Shown here piece by piece: positions 45,685 to 54,290 of a DNA stretch of 64,000 bases. The translations under genes and the position numbers were made by a program. Location: NCBI RefSeq assembly GCF_044788715.1, contig NZ_CP173170.1:3844001-3908000 (forward strand), in the 5' to 3' direction. The notes beneath the pieces were generated by a model. The model worked only from the letters and a program-made list of their open reading frames with translations. It did not search any database and was not told the origin of the DNA. The DNA comes from Methylotuvimicrobium sp018830325 (GTDB lineage Bacteria > Pseudomonadota > Gammaproteobacteria > Methylococcales > Methylomonadaceae). How positions within the stretch are numbered: position 1 is the first letter of the stretch; each line of letters opens with the position of its first letter.

Positions 45685-46128
45685 TTAAAATTTCATCGAG
45701 TCGAATTCAGATGGGTAGCCAGGATTGGCTTTCTCGATCTCCAGTTGATAGCGATTAAAGCGTTCACCGGGTTGCTTACCAAAAAACTTAATCAGGATTG
45801 CGTCGCCCACTTCAGCCTGTTTTCGTTTCATGCCTTCTTGTAACCAACCACTTAAAAAAGCCGAAGCGAGTTCACCTGTATCAGCGAGTTTCACGGTCAC
45901 TGTATGTTGCTCGCCGTACACAGGGTGCTCAAAGCTATGGACGCTATTAATAGTGCCCAAAATATCGCCATCTCGTTCAAAGTTCCAGTGCTTGACATTA
46001 TCGTCCGAGCCTCCATTCCCGTCACCGTTGGCAATTGCTCTTAATCGTGCGAATTTATCTTTTGGATTATTTGTTGTAAAAACCAGCCCAAACCCGCAGT
46101 TATTTGCCGAATAGTAAAATCCCCGCAC
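45685..46128 (-). CDS. hypothetical protein, possible island/plasmid cargo
   Basis: 147 residues from a GTG with GGGGGGAG upstream. Motifs WNFERDGDILGTINSVHSFEHP and GEQHTVTVKLADTGELASAFLSGWLQEG suggest a beta-rich, OB-like fold. VGDAILIKFFGKQPGERFNRYQLEIE also reads like a nucleic-acid-binding barrel. I do not recognise the family with certainty. Stand-alone on the minus strand between the toxin-antitoxin pair and the IS21 element. Confidence 0.6.
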   Translation of the reverse strand: MRGFYYSANNCGFGLVFTTNNPKDKFARLRAIANGDGNGGSDDNVKHWNFERDGDILGTINSVHSFEHPVYGEQHTVTVKLADTGELASAFLSGWLQEGMKRKQAEVGDAILIKFFGKQPGERFNRYQLEIEKANPGYPSEFDSMKF

Positions 46129-46378
46129 GATCTCCCCCCTGCCTCAAATAGCCTGCTGAAAAATCGTGATGGAGGTTTTTTTTACGAACTCGATTCATCA
46201 CTAATCAAGCAAAACATCACGGTCAGCGGTATAAAGAGCGGTGTCGTTGAGAGAAGGTATGACGCCACCAAGATTTGACGGTCAACGCTGACGCCATACC
46301 CCCAAAACCGTGCCGAAGCACGATCCTCAGTGTGACACATCTGAGGAATAAATCCAGCCCTCATCGGCCTCTTTGTCG

Positions 46379-46816
46379 ATGTGCCGCACCGCCCGCCTTT
46401 ATCATTGTCACCGTTGTCATGCACAGGTCATCATCTGCTCAGGTTGTGATCGCGGCCAGCGTTATTGCAGCCGCGAATGCGCCGTGTCCGCTCGTTTAGA
46501 GTCTCGCAGGCGTGCCGGGAAAAAATATCAGTCTACACGCTCAGGTCGCTTTCATAATGCCGACCGTCAACAACGGTTTCGAGAACGACAGAAACAAAAA
46601 GTAACGCATCAGGGTTCCTTACCGGTGACCGCTCATGATGTACTGAAACGTAAGCGCACTGGGCTCAAACAAACCGAGTCCATCGATCTCATGGACGGTG
46701 ATTTGCGTTGTCACCATTGCGGTGCCGTTTGCGGGCCATTTTTACGCCGGGATTTTGTCCATGCCGGTCGGAATTTACCGTTATTCCGGAATCGATATGC
46801 TGGTGAGGGGGGATGA
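46379..46816 (+). CDS. IS21-associated zinc-finger-like accessory protein
   Basis: 145 residues from the ATG at 46379 (a TTG lies two codons earlier). The N-terminus YHCHRCHAQVIICSGCDRGQRYCSRECA is a Cys/His-rich putative zinc module, followed by a basic Arg-rich stretch (RRRAGKKYQSTRSGRFHNADRQQRFRERQK). A second Cys-His pair (CHHCGAVC) is near the end. Proteins like this are found upstream of istA in one group of IS21-like elements. It overlaps the istA start by 4 bp. Confidence 0.7.
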   Translation: MCRTARLYHCHRCHAQVIICSGCDRGQRYCSRECAVSARLESRRRAGKKYQSTRSGRFHNADRQQRFRERQKQKVTHQGSLPVTAHDVLKRKRTGLKQTESIDLMDGDLRCHHCGAVCGPFLRRDFVHAGRNLPLFRNRYAGEGG

Positions 46817-47196
46817 TGACCATCAATAAAGACATTGAAGCGAAAATACTGCGTTATCATTTTGTGGAACAGTGGCGAGTCGGCACGATTGCCTCACAGT
46901 TGGGCATCCATCATTCCGTTGTTGACCGCGTGTTATCGCAAGCAGGCTTCCCGAAGGTTGAACGCTCGCCGCGGGCATCGATCATCGATCCGTATTTGCC
47001 GTTTATCCGGGAGACCTTGGCGCAGTTTCCGACCCTGACGGCCGCCAGGTTGTATGAGATGGTGAAACAACGGGGTTATCCCGGCGGCCCCAGCCAGTTT
47101 CGCCAGCGCATCAGTCAACTGCGCCCGCGCCGACAGCCGGAAGCCTATTTGCGCTTAAAAACCTTACCCGGTGAACAAGCCCAAGTCGATTGGGGA
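46813..47196 (+). pseudogene. istA: istA transposase, 5' part (before RIT insertion)
   Basis: 128 codons up to the duplicated TGGGGA. HTH: VGTIASQLGIHHSVVDRVLSQAG. A second helical DNA-binding part (TLTAARLYEMVKQRGYPGGPSQFRQRI) follows, then LPGEQAQVDWG, where the Asp is the first catalytic residue of the IstA DDE domain. The reading frame then enters the RIT element and stops shortly after. It continues in the same frame at 50580. Confidence 0.85.
47191..47196. repeat. 6-bp repeat TGGGGA at left RIT boundary
   Basis: TGGGGA here equals 50580-50585 at the right boundary. It is interpreted as a target duplication or the recombination core of the RIT element. Confidence 0.7.
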
Positions 47197-47290
47197 TTAT
47201 GCCGAGGAGTAAAACACCTCTGCGCTCATGCCTTGAATAGAAAGCTATGACGCATTCCATGCCTTAAAACACTCGGCATTATTCGTTTTC

Positions 47291-48289
47291 TTAAAGCGAC
47301 TTGAGAAATGCAAGTAACGTATCGTCAGGCTGGTAAACGTCGACACTTCCCTCATGTGGTGCAACCTTAGCAAGGATTTTCTCTTTCATGGCTAAATCAG
47401 CTTCCAAATAAATCTGTGTCGTTTCAACCGATTCATGACCAAGCCAAAGTGCGATCACTGTGGTGTCGACACCCGCTTGTAGAAGCTCCATGGCCGCCGT
47501 ATGCCTCAGTACATGAGGCGATATTTGCTTGCTTTTGAGTGACGGACATAGGCTGCTGGCGGTTTCCACATGCTTTTTGAGTAAGTATTCGACACCATCA
47601 TTGCTTAATCGACTGCCGTTCCGATTAGGAAACACCAACTGCCCATCGCCGGGAGGCAGCCTTGTCAACCAAGCTCGCAATACCGCTGTCGTCTGTTTGG
47701 TCAATGGCGTGCAACGTTCTTTTCGGCCTTTGCCGATGACATGAACATACGCCCCCGCATCCAGATGAACATCTTGGCGAGTCAGACCGGTCAATTCCGA
47801 CAAACGCAACCCGGTTTGCATTGCCAGCAGTAACCAAGCGCGATCACGACAGCCAGACCATGTGTTGCCATCAGGAGAGGCCAGCAAGGCATCGATTTCT
47901 GCTCGATTTAGAAAATTAATCTGCCGATGGGTATAGCACTTACTTGGAATGGCCAAGATGCGCTGGATTGGTTCTGACTGGGCGGGCAACTCGAACGCAG
48001 CAAACCGAAAAAAAGAGCGGATGGCCGTGAGACGAAGATTGCGACTGCGAGCTGAAATACCTCGGCTTTTCTGAAGATCGTCTAGAAAATCGCAGATCAA
48101 TGGTGCATCAATATCTTCCCAGGTTAAATTGGAGGGTTCTTTGCCAAGTCGAGTTTTAGAAAATTGTAACAAGAGACGAAAAGTGTCTCGATAGGAACTT
48201 ATCGTATGCGGGCTTACGTGCTGCTGTTGAGTCAACCTCTGAGTAAAAAAGCGTGTTAGCAAAGTCGGGAAATGGGTGCTGGTTGCCAT
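47291..48289 (-). CDS. RIT recombinase C (tyrosine recombinase)
   Basis: 332 residues from the ATG at 48289 (an ATG at 48364 lies deeper in the upstream gene). SAM-like N-terminal domain, then the catalytic domain: TGLRLSELTGL (Arg), GKGRKER (Lys), HVLRHTAAMELL (H-x-x-R), LGHESVETTQIY (His and Tyr nucleophile). All catalytic residues are present. It overlaps the end of the B gene by 34 bp, consistent with a coupled trio. Such elements are thought to move using all three recombinases together. Confidence 0.9.
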   Translation of the reverse strand: MATSTHFPTLLTRFFTQRLTQQQHVSPHTISSYRDTFRLLLQFSKTRLGKEPSNLTWEDIDAPLICDFLDDLQKSRGISARSRNLRLTAIRSFFRFAAFELPAQSEPIQRILAIPSKCYTHRQINFLNRAEIDALLASPDGNTWSGCRDRAWLLLAMQTGLRLSELTGLTRQDVHLDAGAYVHVIGKGRKERCTPLTKQTTAVLRAWLTRLPPGDGQLVFPNRNGSRLSNDGVEYLLKKHVETASSLCPSLKSKQISPHVLRHTAAMELLQAGVDTTVIALWLGHESVETTQIYLEADLAMKEKILAKVAPHEGSVDVYQPDDTLLAFLKSL

Positions 48290-49216
48290 GATACCTGCTC
48301 CCAACGTTGATCTAATCGGGCGGCGGCTATCGCCATCAATTCCGGAAATGCCGAGAGGTACCAATAGGTGTCTCTGATCTCAACGTGACCGAGGTAAGTC
48401 GACAGAATAGGAAGTTTCCGCTCTATATTTTCGTTGGCGTGATACCACTGCAATAGAGTGACCACTGCAAATCGGTGACGAAAATCATGCAGATGGGGTT
48501 TACGGTTTCTAAGAAGACCGCACAATTTAATCCTTTCCAACAAGCTATTAAATGTATCCCTGACAGTATCGTAACCCAAGCGTTTACCTTTGCAATTGAC
48601 AAACCAATAGGAAATTTGCTGTCCGGCTACAAACTGTTCTCGGCATAGACGATAATCGGCCAGGACTTCCACCGTGCTGGAATGCAGGGGGATTAGGCGA
48701 GACTTACCAAACTTGGTCGAGTCAATGGACAGAATACCCTCTTCCAGATCGACATTATCCAAGGTAAGTCCCAGAGCTTCGCTAATGCGCAGACCGGACA
48801 CGCTTAACAGGCCAAACAGGCAATAGTAGGTTTTACCCACAAAAGGGCGGCTTGGACAAATTTGTAAGGAAGCTTGCAACAGTTGATGAATATGGTCATC
48901 CGAGAAGAAGAACGGTGTAGGCCGTTGATACTGGATGGGTAATAATCCTGTGGGCGGAATTTCTGTACGGGGATCGAACGCGCGACAATAGCTTGCAAAA
49001 GCGAACATAGCACAAACGGGCTGACCATCGGCCTTTATGCGCCGATTTTGGCTGGGTTGCCCAAGCGAGCGCATGGTTTGTGGAAATAAAGTCGGCTTGC
49101 TGTTGTTCCATAAAGGAAACAAACGATGACAGACTGGCGCCGTCACTACGTAATTTGTATCCCAAGGCACGTCGCAGGGTCAGGTAATCCTGCAATAATG
49201 TTCGCAGAGTACTCAT
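48256..49216 (-). pseudogene. RIT recombinase B, frameshifted
   Basis: The start ATG overlaps the A stop (ATGA, 49213-49216). The N-terminal frame reads MSTLRTLLQDYLTLRRALGY to WSARLCYVR near 49020. The continuation ASYCRAFDPRTEIPPTGLLP lies in the next frame, so about one base is gained or lost near 49015. The catalytic parts are intact in the second frame: SVSGLRISEALGL, HLHDFRHRFAVVTLL, LGHVEIRDTYWYL. It is either a dead gene, a programmed frameshift or a sequence error. Confidence 0.85.
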
Positions 49217-50454
49217 GCCGCACCTCCCGGCCAAGGAAGACTGAGTGGACGAAGTGATGTGAAATCAACTTTCGCATAAATGCCGGTTGTTTTTGGGTGC
49301 TGATGCCGTAATAGGCTACCGATTTCGTTAAGGGTTGCACCTTGTTTTAACAACTTGACAGCCAATGCATGACGGAACTGATGAGCACCGCGGTGAAGCG
49401 TTACAATTTTGGCTCGCGTGAGTGCAGTATTCACAATCGTGCCTATGGTCGCTTCTCCCCCAAGCCCACGGATGGGAGCATGATCCCGCAAGAATAGCGC
49501 TCGATCATGGCTTGCCGGCCGGCCGTTCTGCAGGTATTGGACAATTGCTTCGCCAACTTCGGACGGCAGAGGCAAGGACGCGATTTTATGGCCTTTGCCG
49601 ACCACACGGATGCTTCCCGATTCCCAATTGATGCTATCCAGTGTCAACGAAACAATTTCGCCTGCGCGCAGGCCTAAATGCACCAACAACATCAGAATGG
49701 CATAATCTCTTTTCCCGATGGAGGTATCGCGAGGGCAATGCGCCAAAACGGCTTGAATATGTTCGGGGGCGATTGCTCTGGGAATTCCGCTCATCGACCA
49801 GTTCGGCACCTTTGGAACGGCGGCAGCCAGATTGGAATAAATAGCACCGCGATATCGGAGGTAGCACAGAAACGATCGTAAGGCAGTTGTTGCGGATTTC
49901 GCTACGGAGGAACTTTGCCGTAACGCCTCGCGTTTGATAAATCCGATGACATCCTGAGCACAAATAGAAGCAAAATCCAAAGGCTCATTCCCAAAACGTT
50001 CGAACAGAAATCGCTCGATAACCGGGCTATATTTGATGATTGATTTTTCGGATAGCTCCCGTTCTTCCCGCAAATAGTGAGCGTATGTCTTTACGGCTTG
50101 TTGAATGGGCGTCAACTTCTCGGGTGCGGTTGATTTCCGTACCACCTCCAACTGGCACAGGAAATCCATAAACCGGTTCACAGCGGCCTTTTCCCCGGAT
50201 TTCACAGCGCTCTTTAAAGCATGCGCCTTAAAAAAACTAGAGACATGCGCTTCGTTTAGAAAGTTTATCGTGATGGCTTTTTTCTGGAGCCATTTGCTGA
50301 AATAGGCCACCGCACGAATTTGCCGACCGATCAAATGGCGTTTGAAGCCCTGTTCATCCAGTCGTGTTGCGAAGGAATCAAGGTAAGGCACCAACGGACC
50401 TTCCGGCTCATGCAATAAGTTCCACAATCTATCATTTTCTATAATCTCTTTCAT
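49213..50454 (-). CDS. RIT recombinase A (tyrosine recombinase)
   Basis: 413 residues with AGGAG before the ATG at 50454. An extended N-terminal region (LVPYLDSFATRLDEQGF...RQIRAVAYFSKWL) is followed by a catalytic domain: LGLRAGEIVSL (Arg), VGKGHK (Lys), HQFRHALAVKLL (H-x-x-R), LRHQHPKTTGIYAK (His, Tyr). It appears intact and is the first gene of the trio. The regulatory and end-motif region at 50455-50579 lies upstream. Confidence 0.92.
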   Translation of the reverse strand: MKEIIENDRLWNLLHEPEGPLVPYLDSFATRLDEQGFKRHLIGRQIRAVAYFSKWLQKKAITINFLNEAHVSSFFKAHALKSAVKSGEKAAVNRFMDFLCQLEVVRKSTAPEKLTPIQQAVKTYAHYLREERELSEKSIIKYSPVIERFLFERFGNEPLDFASICAQDVIGFIKREALRQSSSVAKSATTALRSFLCYLRYRGAIYSNLAAAVPKVPNWSMSGIPRAIAPEHIQAVLAHCPRDTSIGKRDYAILMLLVHLGLRAGEIVSLTLDSINWESGSIRVVGKGHKIASLPLPSEVGEAIVQYLQNGRPASHDRALFLRDHAPIRGLGGEATIGTIVNTALTRAKIVTLHRGAHQFRHALAVKLLKQGATLNEIGSLLRHQHPKTTGIYAKVDFTSLRPLSLPWPGGAA

Positions 50455-50579
50455 TTTGACTCTCCTTTCAATTTACAGGCTTATGGAAGGAGTCATACTA
50501 TGCCGAGTCGTAGAACCGAGATATCTGCGCGGGCAAGCCTACTCTACATTTTCTCGGCATAGTCCGGAACTCCGCATAG

Positions 50580-51806
50580 TGGGGACACTTTGGTTCGATT
50601 CAAATCGGCAAAGCCAAACGACCGTTAATGGCGTTTGTGATGGTGTTGAGTTGGTCGCGGCACATCTATTTGCAGTTTTACCTCTCTCAACAAATGGAGA
50701 ACTTTCTACGCGGCCATGTGGCGGCGTTCGAAGCCTGGAACGGTTTACCCAAGGTGCTGCTCTATGACAATCTCAAGTCGGCCGTGCTGGAACGCCAAGG
50801 CGACGCCATCCGTTTTCATCCCACGTTACTGGCCTTATCCGCGCATTATCGCTTTGAGCCACGCCCGGTCGCTGTCGCGCGCGGCAATGAAAAAGGCCGT
50901 GTGGAGCGGGCGATTCGTTATATCCGGGATAACTTTTTTGCCGCGCGGCATTTTCAAACACTCGACGAGCTGAATCAACAGGCCGATCAATGGTGTCAAG
51001 GCGTTAGCGGCGAGCGGCGCTGCCCGGAACATACCGAGCTGACGGTGCAGGAGGCTTTTCATCAGGAACAGCCGAGTTTGCTCACTCTGCCGGACAACCC
51101 GTTTGATACCCGTGAAAGGACACAGGTCTCGGCCCGAAAGACGCCTTATATCCGCTTTGACTGGAATGATTACTCGATTCCGCATCAGCACGTACAAAAA
51201 CCGCTGACGGTGATCGCCGATCTTAAGCGGCTATGCATCCTGGATGGCGAACAGGTGATTGCCGAACATCGACGCAGTTTCGATAAGGCTAAGCAAATCG
51301 AAGATGAAAGCCATATCAATTCCTTATGGCTGCAAAAAACCAACGCCAAGCAGCACCGGGGGCAAGACCGCTTAAGCGCCGCTTCCGCGCATACTCCTCT
51401 CTTCCTACAGCAGTCCATCCAACGGGGCCATGTGTTAAAAACTACGGTCCGGTTACTCAATCAGCTATTGGATGACTATGGCCGGGACGAATGGCACAGC
51501 GCGCTCGAAGAAGCGCTCAAACAGCAATCGCCCTACCCGCAAGCGGTGCAGCAAATCCTGGAACGCCGGCGTGATGAAAAACGGCAGCCGCCGCCCCTGG
51601 CCGTCGCGGTGCCCGATAAAGTCAAGCCGTACCACATCAAAGCGGTCAACCTGGCTGAGTATGACCAACTCAATACCAGTCACGAGGACGGCCCCGTCAA
51701 TGACAGCGAACAAGAGCAGGAGAAGGAGCAAAAGAAAGCGTCAGAGCAAGAGCCAGAACCAAAGAACGCTATAACAACGATAAAAAGGGGGGAAAACCAT
51801 GATTGA
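50580..51806 (+). pseudogene. istA: istA transposase, 3' part (after RIT insertion)
   Basis: Starting at TGGGGA the frame reads WGHFGSIQIGKAKRPLMAFVMVLSWSRHIYL, the direct continuation of ...QVDWG. YDNLKSAVLERQGD (second Asp) and NEKGRVERAIRYIRDNFF (Glu) follow, then the C-terminal domain with an acidic, Lys-rich tail (SEQEQEKEQKKASEQEPEPK). With the 5' part it would form a protein of about 534 residues. The last codons overlap istB. Confidence 0.87.
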
Positions 51807-52557
51807 TGCCGAACAACTCAAGCAACAAGCGATTGAGCTCAAGCTTCATGGTGTGCAGGCGCATTGGCATGAACTGACGCCAGCACAGTATCCCTGGCTG
51901 GAAACCCTATTAAACTGGGAACGGCAAGAGCGAAAACAACGTTCACTGGAGCGCCGTTTAAGCCACGCCAAACTGGGGCGCTTTAAACCCTTAACCGAAT
52001 TTGATTGGCAGTGGCCGGATAAAATCGATCAACACGCCATACACGCGTTAATGCAATTGGATTTTTTAACCGGGGCCAATAATATCATCCTACTGGGCGG
52101 AAACGGCGTGGGCAAATCAACCCTGGCGCAAAACCTGGGCTATCAAGCGGTGATGCACGGCCATACCGTCTTGTTCACAACGACCGCCAACATGCTCAAT
52201 GACCTGGCCGCCCTGGACAGTGACAACGCCCTGCGGCGAAGAATCAAGCACTACGCCAAACCGGCTTTGTTAATCATCGATGAAGTCGGCTATCTCTCCT
52301 ACAGCAACCGCCACGCGGATCTGCTGTTTGAAATCGTCAATCAACGATATGAACAACGTTCAACGCTGGTCACCACCAATCGACCGTTCGCCGAATGGAA
52401 CGAAGTCTTTCCCAATGCCGCTTGTGTCGTCTCCCTGATTGACCGGCTGGTTCATCATAGTGAAATCATCGCGATCGAGGGAAAATCGTATCGCATGAAA
52501 GAGGCCAAAGAACAGGCGACGGAACGACGCAGCAGACAACAAGGGGGCGCCAAATGA
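51799..52557 (+). CDS. istB: IstB-like ATP-binding transposition helper
   Basis: 252 residues. Walker A LLGGNGVGKSTLAQNLG, Walker B ALLIIDEVGYLSYS, sensor VTTNRPFAEW, and VSLIDRLVHHSE. IstB loads target DNA and activates IstA. The start lies 8 bp before the istA stop. It is full length and intact, so it could act in trans on related elements although istA here is broken. Confidence 0.92.
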   Translation: MIDAEQLKQQAIELKLHGVQAHWHELTPAQYPWLETLLNWERQERKQRSLERRLSHAKLGRFKPLTEFDWQWPDKIDQHAIHALMQLDFLTGANNIILLGGNGVGKSTLAQNLGYQAVMHGHTVLFTTTANMLNDLAALDSDNALRRRIKHYAKPALLIIDEVGYLSYSNRHADLLFEIVNQRYEQRSTLVTTNRPFAEWNEVFPNAACVVSLIDRLVHHSEIIAIEGKSYRMKEAKEQATERRSRQQGGAK

Positions 52558-52745
52558 AAATACTGAAAATCACTACCCATTGGACACCGGAAGAGGCCGA
52601 TTGCGTCTATCAGTTCCTCGATGATTTGAAAGAAGCCATTTGGCAACGTTATGGTGAGGATATCCTGGACATGTACAAAACAATACAGGATGAACAACAG
52701 GCGGAACATGAGGAGTGCGATTTCAATGATGAGATCCCGTTTTAG
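52554..52745 (+). CDS. small IS21-associated protein
   Basis: 63 residues, starting in an ATGA overlap with istB. MKILKITTHWTPEEADCVYQ, then an acidic helix (DDLKEAIWQRYGEDILDMY) and an acidic tail. The function is unknown. The coupling to istB makes it part of the IS. Confidence 0.65.
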   Translation: MKILKITTHWTPEEADCVYQFLDDLKEAIWQRYGEDILDMYKTIQDEQQAEHEECDFNDEIPF

Positions 52746-52799
52746 CAGGTCGTTTTTTTAATGCTTTTAAAATGTGCCGTCCGCCGTTATTTTTGGTAT

Positions 52800-53627
52800 T
52801 TATCCTGCGGCAAATAGTTGCGGGTTTAGGTCGGCGTTAACAGTACTTGAAGGAAACAATAAACCGTTCCCGATTTCCCGATACTTTTTTAGTTCGTCCA
52901 TAGTCACGCTCGGAATGGGCGTGTGTCGTGGCGCTCCGTTTTTGGTATCGGACAAGAGAGCCAAGCCATTATCAAAGTCGATATCTTTCCAGCGCAATCC
53001 CTCCAGTTCGCCCTTTCGCATGCCAGTGGTTAAGGCCATCACGACCTTCAGATAAAACTTGCCGCCAATGTTTTTTGCCGCTTTGAGTAAGCGAGGTTTT
53101 TCCTCATCGGATAAATATCTGACAATTTTATTATCGACCCTTAATGAACGGACACGTTTGCAGGGGTTTTCCTCGATGTATTGCTCCAAGACACTGTCAT
53201 CCTCCTGTTGCAATGTCGCATAGTCCAGAATCGCTGAAAGAACGGCGAGGTGTTTATTGTACGTTGCCGGAGCTAATGATTTTTTTGCCTTGAGAGCGCC
53301 CCGAATAAGTTCCGGTGTGATATCTGAAAGCAGGATTTTGCCTAAGCTTTGCTCCCACCATAAAACAAGACGTGCACGATCATGATCCTTGCCTGTCCAC
53401 CATTGCATATATTCATCGGCTAATCGACTGAAAGTCACTGCACAGGGCGTAATGCCTTTAGCCTCGTTTTCCTGATGATCTAAGATAGTTCTGGTTCCCC
53501 ATGTCTTAGCATCGGCTTTACGTCTAAAGGTTTTGGATTTGATATCTTTACCAGATTTGGTAATGATTGCGCGATAACGTGTATCGCCATTTTTAAGAAT
53601 GATTTTGCGGATGTGGAAATTTAGCAT
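52800..53627 (-). pseudogene. island integrase (tyrosine recombinase), C-terminus missing
   Basis: 275 residues from the ATG at 53627 (GAGGAA upstream; a longer start at 53657 has no such site). N-terminal arm-binding domain (KNGDTRYRAIITKSGKDIKSKTF), SAM-like domain (VTFSRLADEYMQWW...), and the first catalytic Arg in TTGMRKGELEGLRW. The protein ends LNPQLFAAG, before the H-x-x-R and Tyr boxes, so about 70-100 residues are missing and it cannot be active. It lies 110 bp from att site 2, as expected for the island's own integrase, and ends where the IS21 element begins. Confidence 0.85.
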
Positions 53628-53736
53628 CTGTGCTTCCTCTTTAAAGAGAAAAAACAAGACTACTGTAGTCGCCTGTTTAGTACACAGTTACTAAAGTTTA
53701 AAATCCTTTTAAACCTTTGATTCCTGAAAGGAAATT

Positions 53737-53784
53737 TGGTGGGTCGTGTGCGATTCGAACGCACGACCATCGCATTAAAAGTGC
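53737..53784 (-). repeat. att site 2: 3' half of tRNA-Lys(UUU), junction of islands A and B
   Basis: 48 bp identical to 31714-31761, again with the CCA end and without the 5' half of the tRNA. It is the right end of island A and the left end of island B. No tRNA terminator follows on its left, unlike att site 1. Confidence 0.9.
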
Positions 53785-54135
53785 TATATTAATTTTTAAG
53801 TCATTGATTTGATTTAACTAAAACAAATGGCTCTCACGTTGCTTTGTCTATTTGTGCACATCCTTGCATATCCAATTTACCCAGATTTTACCCACCATTG
53901 AGATCGAACTGAACAAATGACCGAAAGCTTTTTTCCTTCCCGTTCTGACCTGAAGGAAATATATAGCCAAGGTCAACTCTCCGGTAAACATCAATCCTGC
54001 TTACCACGTTAATAATAACAAATCAATACCCGATTGCAATTAAGCAACCGGTCATTGGCCTTTCAGTACAAATTTGTAATTTTATTGCTGCTTTCATTTC
54101 GAAGCAGTTATTCAACAATACTGAAAGGACAAAAA
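53785..54135. other. non-coding start of island B
   Basis: 351 bp, AT-rich, between att site 2 and the first gene. Its position corresponds to 31762-31925 in island A. I see no further repeat or hairpin of note. Confidence 0.6.
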
Positions 54136-54288
54136 ATGAACCTTCAATCTATCGACAAGAATCAAACTTCAGGGTCAAGTACTTACGGGCAATCCTCATC
54201 GTTCAGGCCAGTTCAAGCGGCATCTGATAAATTTTTTCAGAATATATTCGGTAATACACGCCTCGTCGTAATATTCTTGGGGAAATAG
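54136..54288 (+). CDS. small island protein, unknown
   Basis: 50 residues from the ATG at 54136, preceded by AAAGGA at a good distance. Ser/Gln-rich start (MNLQSIDKNQTSGSSTYGQS), then a hydrophobic end (NTRLVVIFLGK). The stop lies 2 bp before the next start, so it is probably cotranscribed with the ATPase-like gene. No family recognised. Confidence 0.5.
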   Translation: MNLQSIDKNQTSGSSTYGQSSSFRPVQAASDKFFQNIFGNTRLVVIFLGK

Positions 54289-54290
54289 TT

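Larger units (their letters stand above)
47197..50579. mobile_element. recombinase-in-trio (RIT) element inserted in istA
   Basis: 3,383 bp between two TGGGGA copies. It carries three consecutive overlapping tyrosine recombinase genes on the minus strand (ritA, ritB, ritC). The ends hold several copies of the word YTATGCCGAG in both orientations: 47197 (direct), 47272 (inverted), 50498 (direct), 50553 and 50570 (inverted, the last with one change). Removal of 47197-50585 (element plus one repeat) restores one istA frame exactly. Confidence 0.9.
46379..52745 (+). mobile_element. IS21-family element (coding span) interrupted by a RIT element
   Basis: Gene order: Cys-rich accessory gene, istA (split), istB, small accessory gene, all overlapping and on the plus strand. 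The terminal repeats could not be defined by eye, so the outer limits are those of the coding region. The right side directly adjoins the truncated island integrase, which suggests that the IS insertion removed the integrase 3' end. Confidence 0.8.
31714..53784. mobile_element. genomic island A, integrated at tRNA-Lys
   Basis: Bounded by perfect 48-bp direct repeats of the tRNA-Lys 3' half. It carries a YfjI/DUF3987-like ATPase, ParB, Gp2/YfjJ-like protein, unknown and decaying restriction-related cargo, a toxin-antitoxin pair, an IS66 element, an IS21 element with an inserted RIT element, and a truncated tyrosine integrase beside the right repeat. The integrase has lost its C-terminus, so the island can probably no longer move by itself. 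Confidence 0.85.

Noticed and set aside
45532..45843. 103-codon plus-strand frame
   Set aside because: It crosses a perfect hairpin (45649-45678) and lies antisense to the better supported gene at 45685-46128.
46140..46330. Left terminal inverted repeat of the IS21 element
   Set aside because: I compared this region with 52745-52800 and found only short, unconvincing matches, so I did not assign IS ends.
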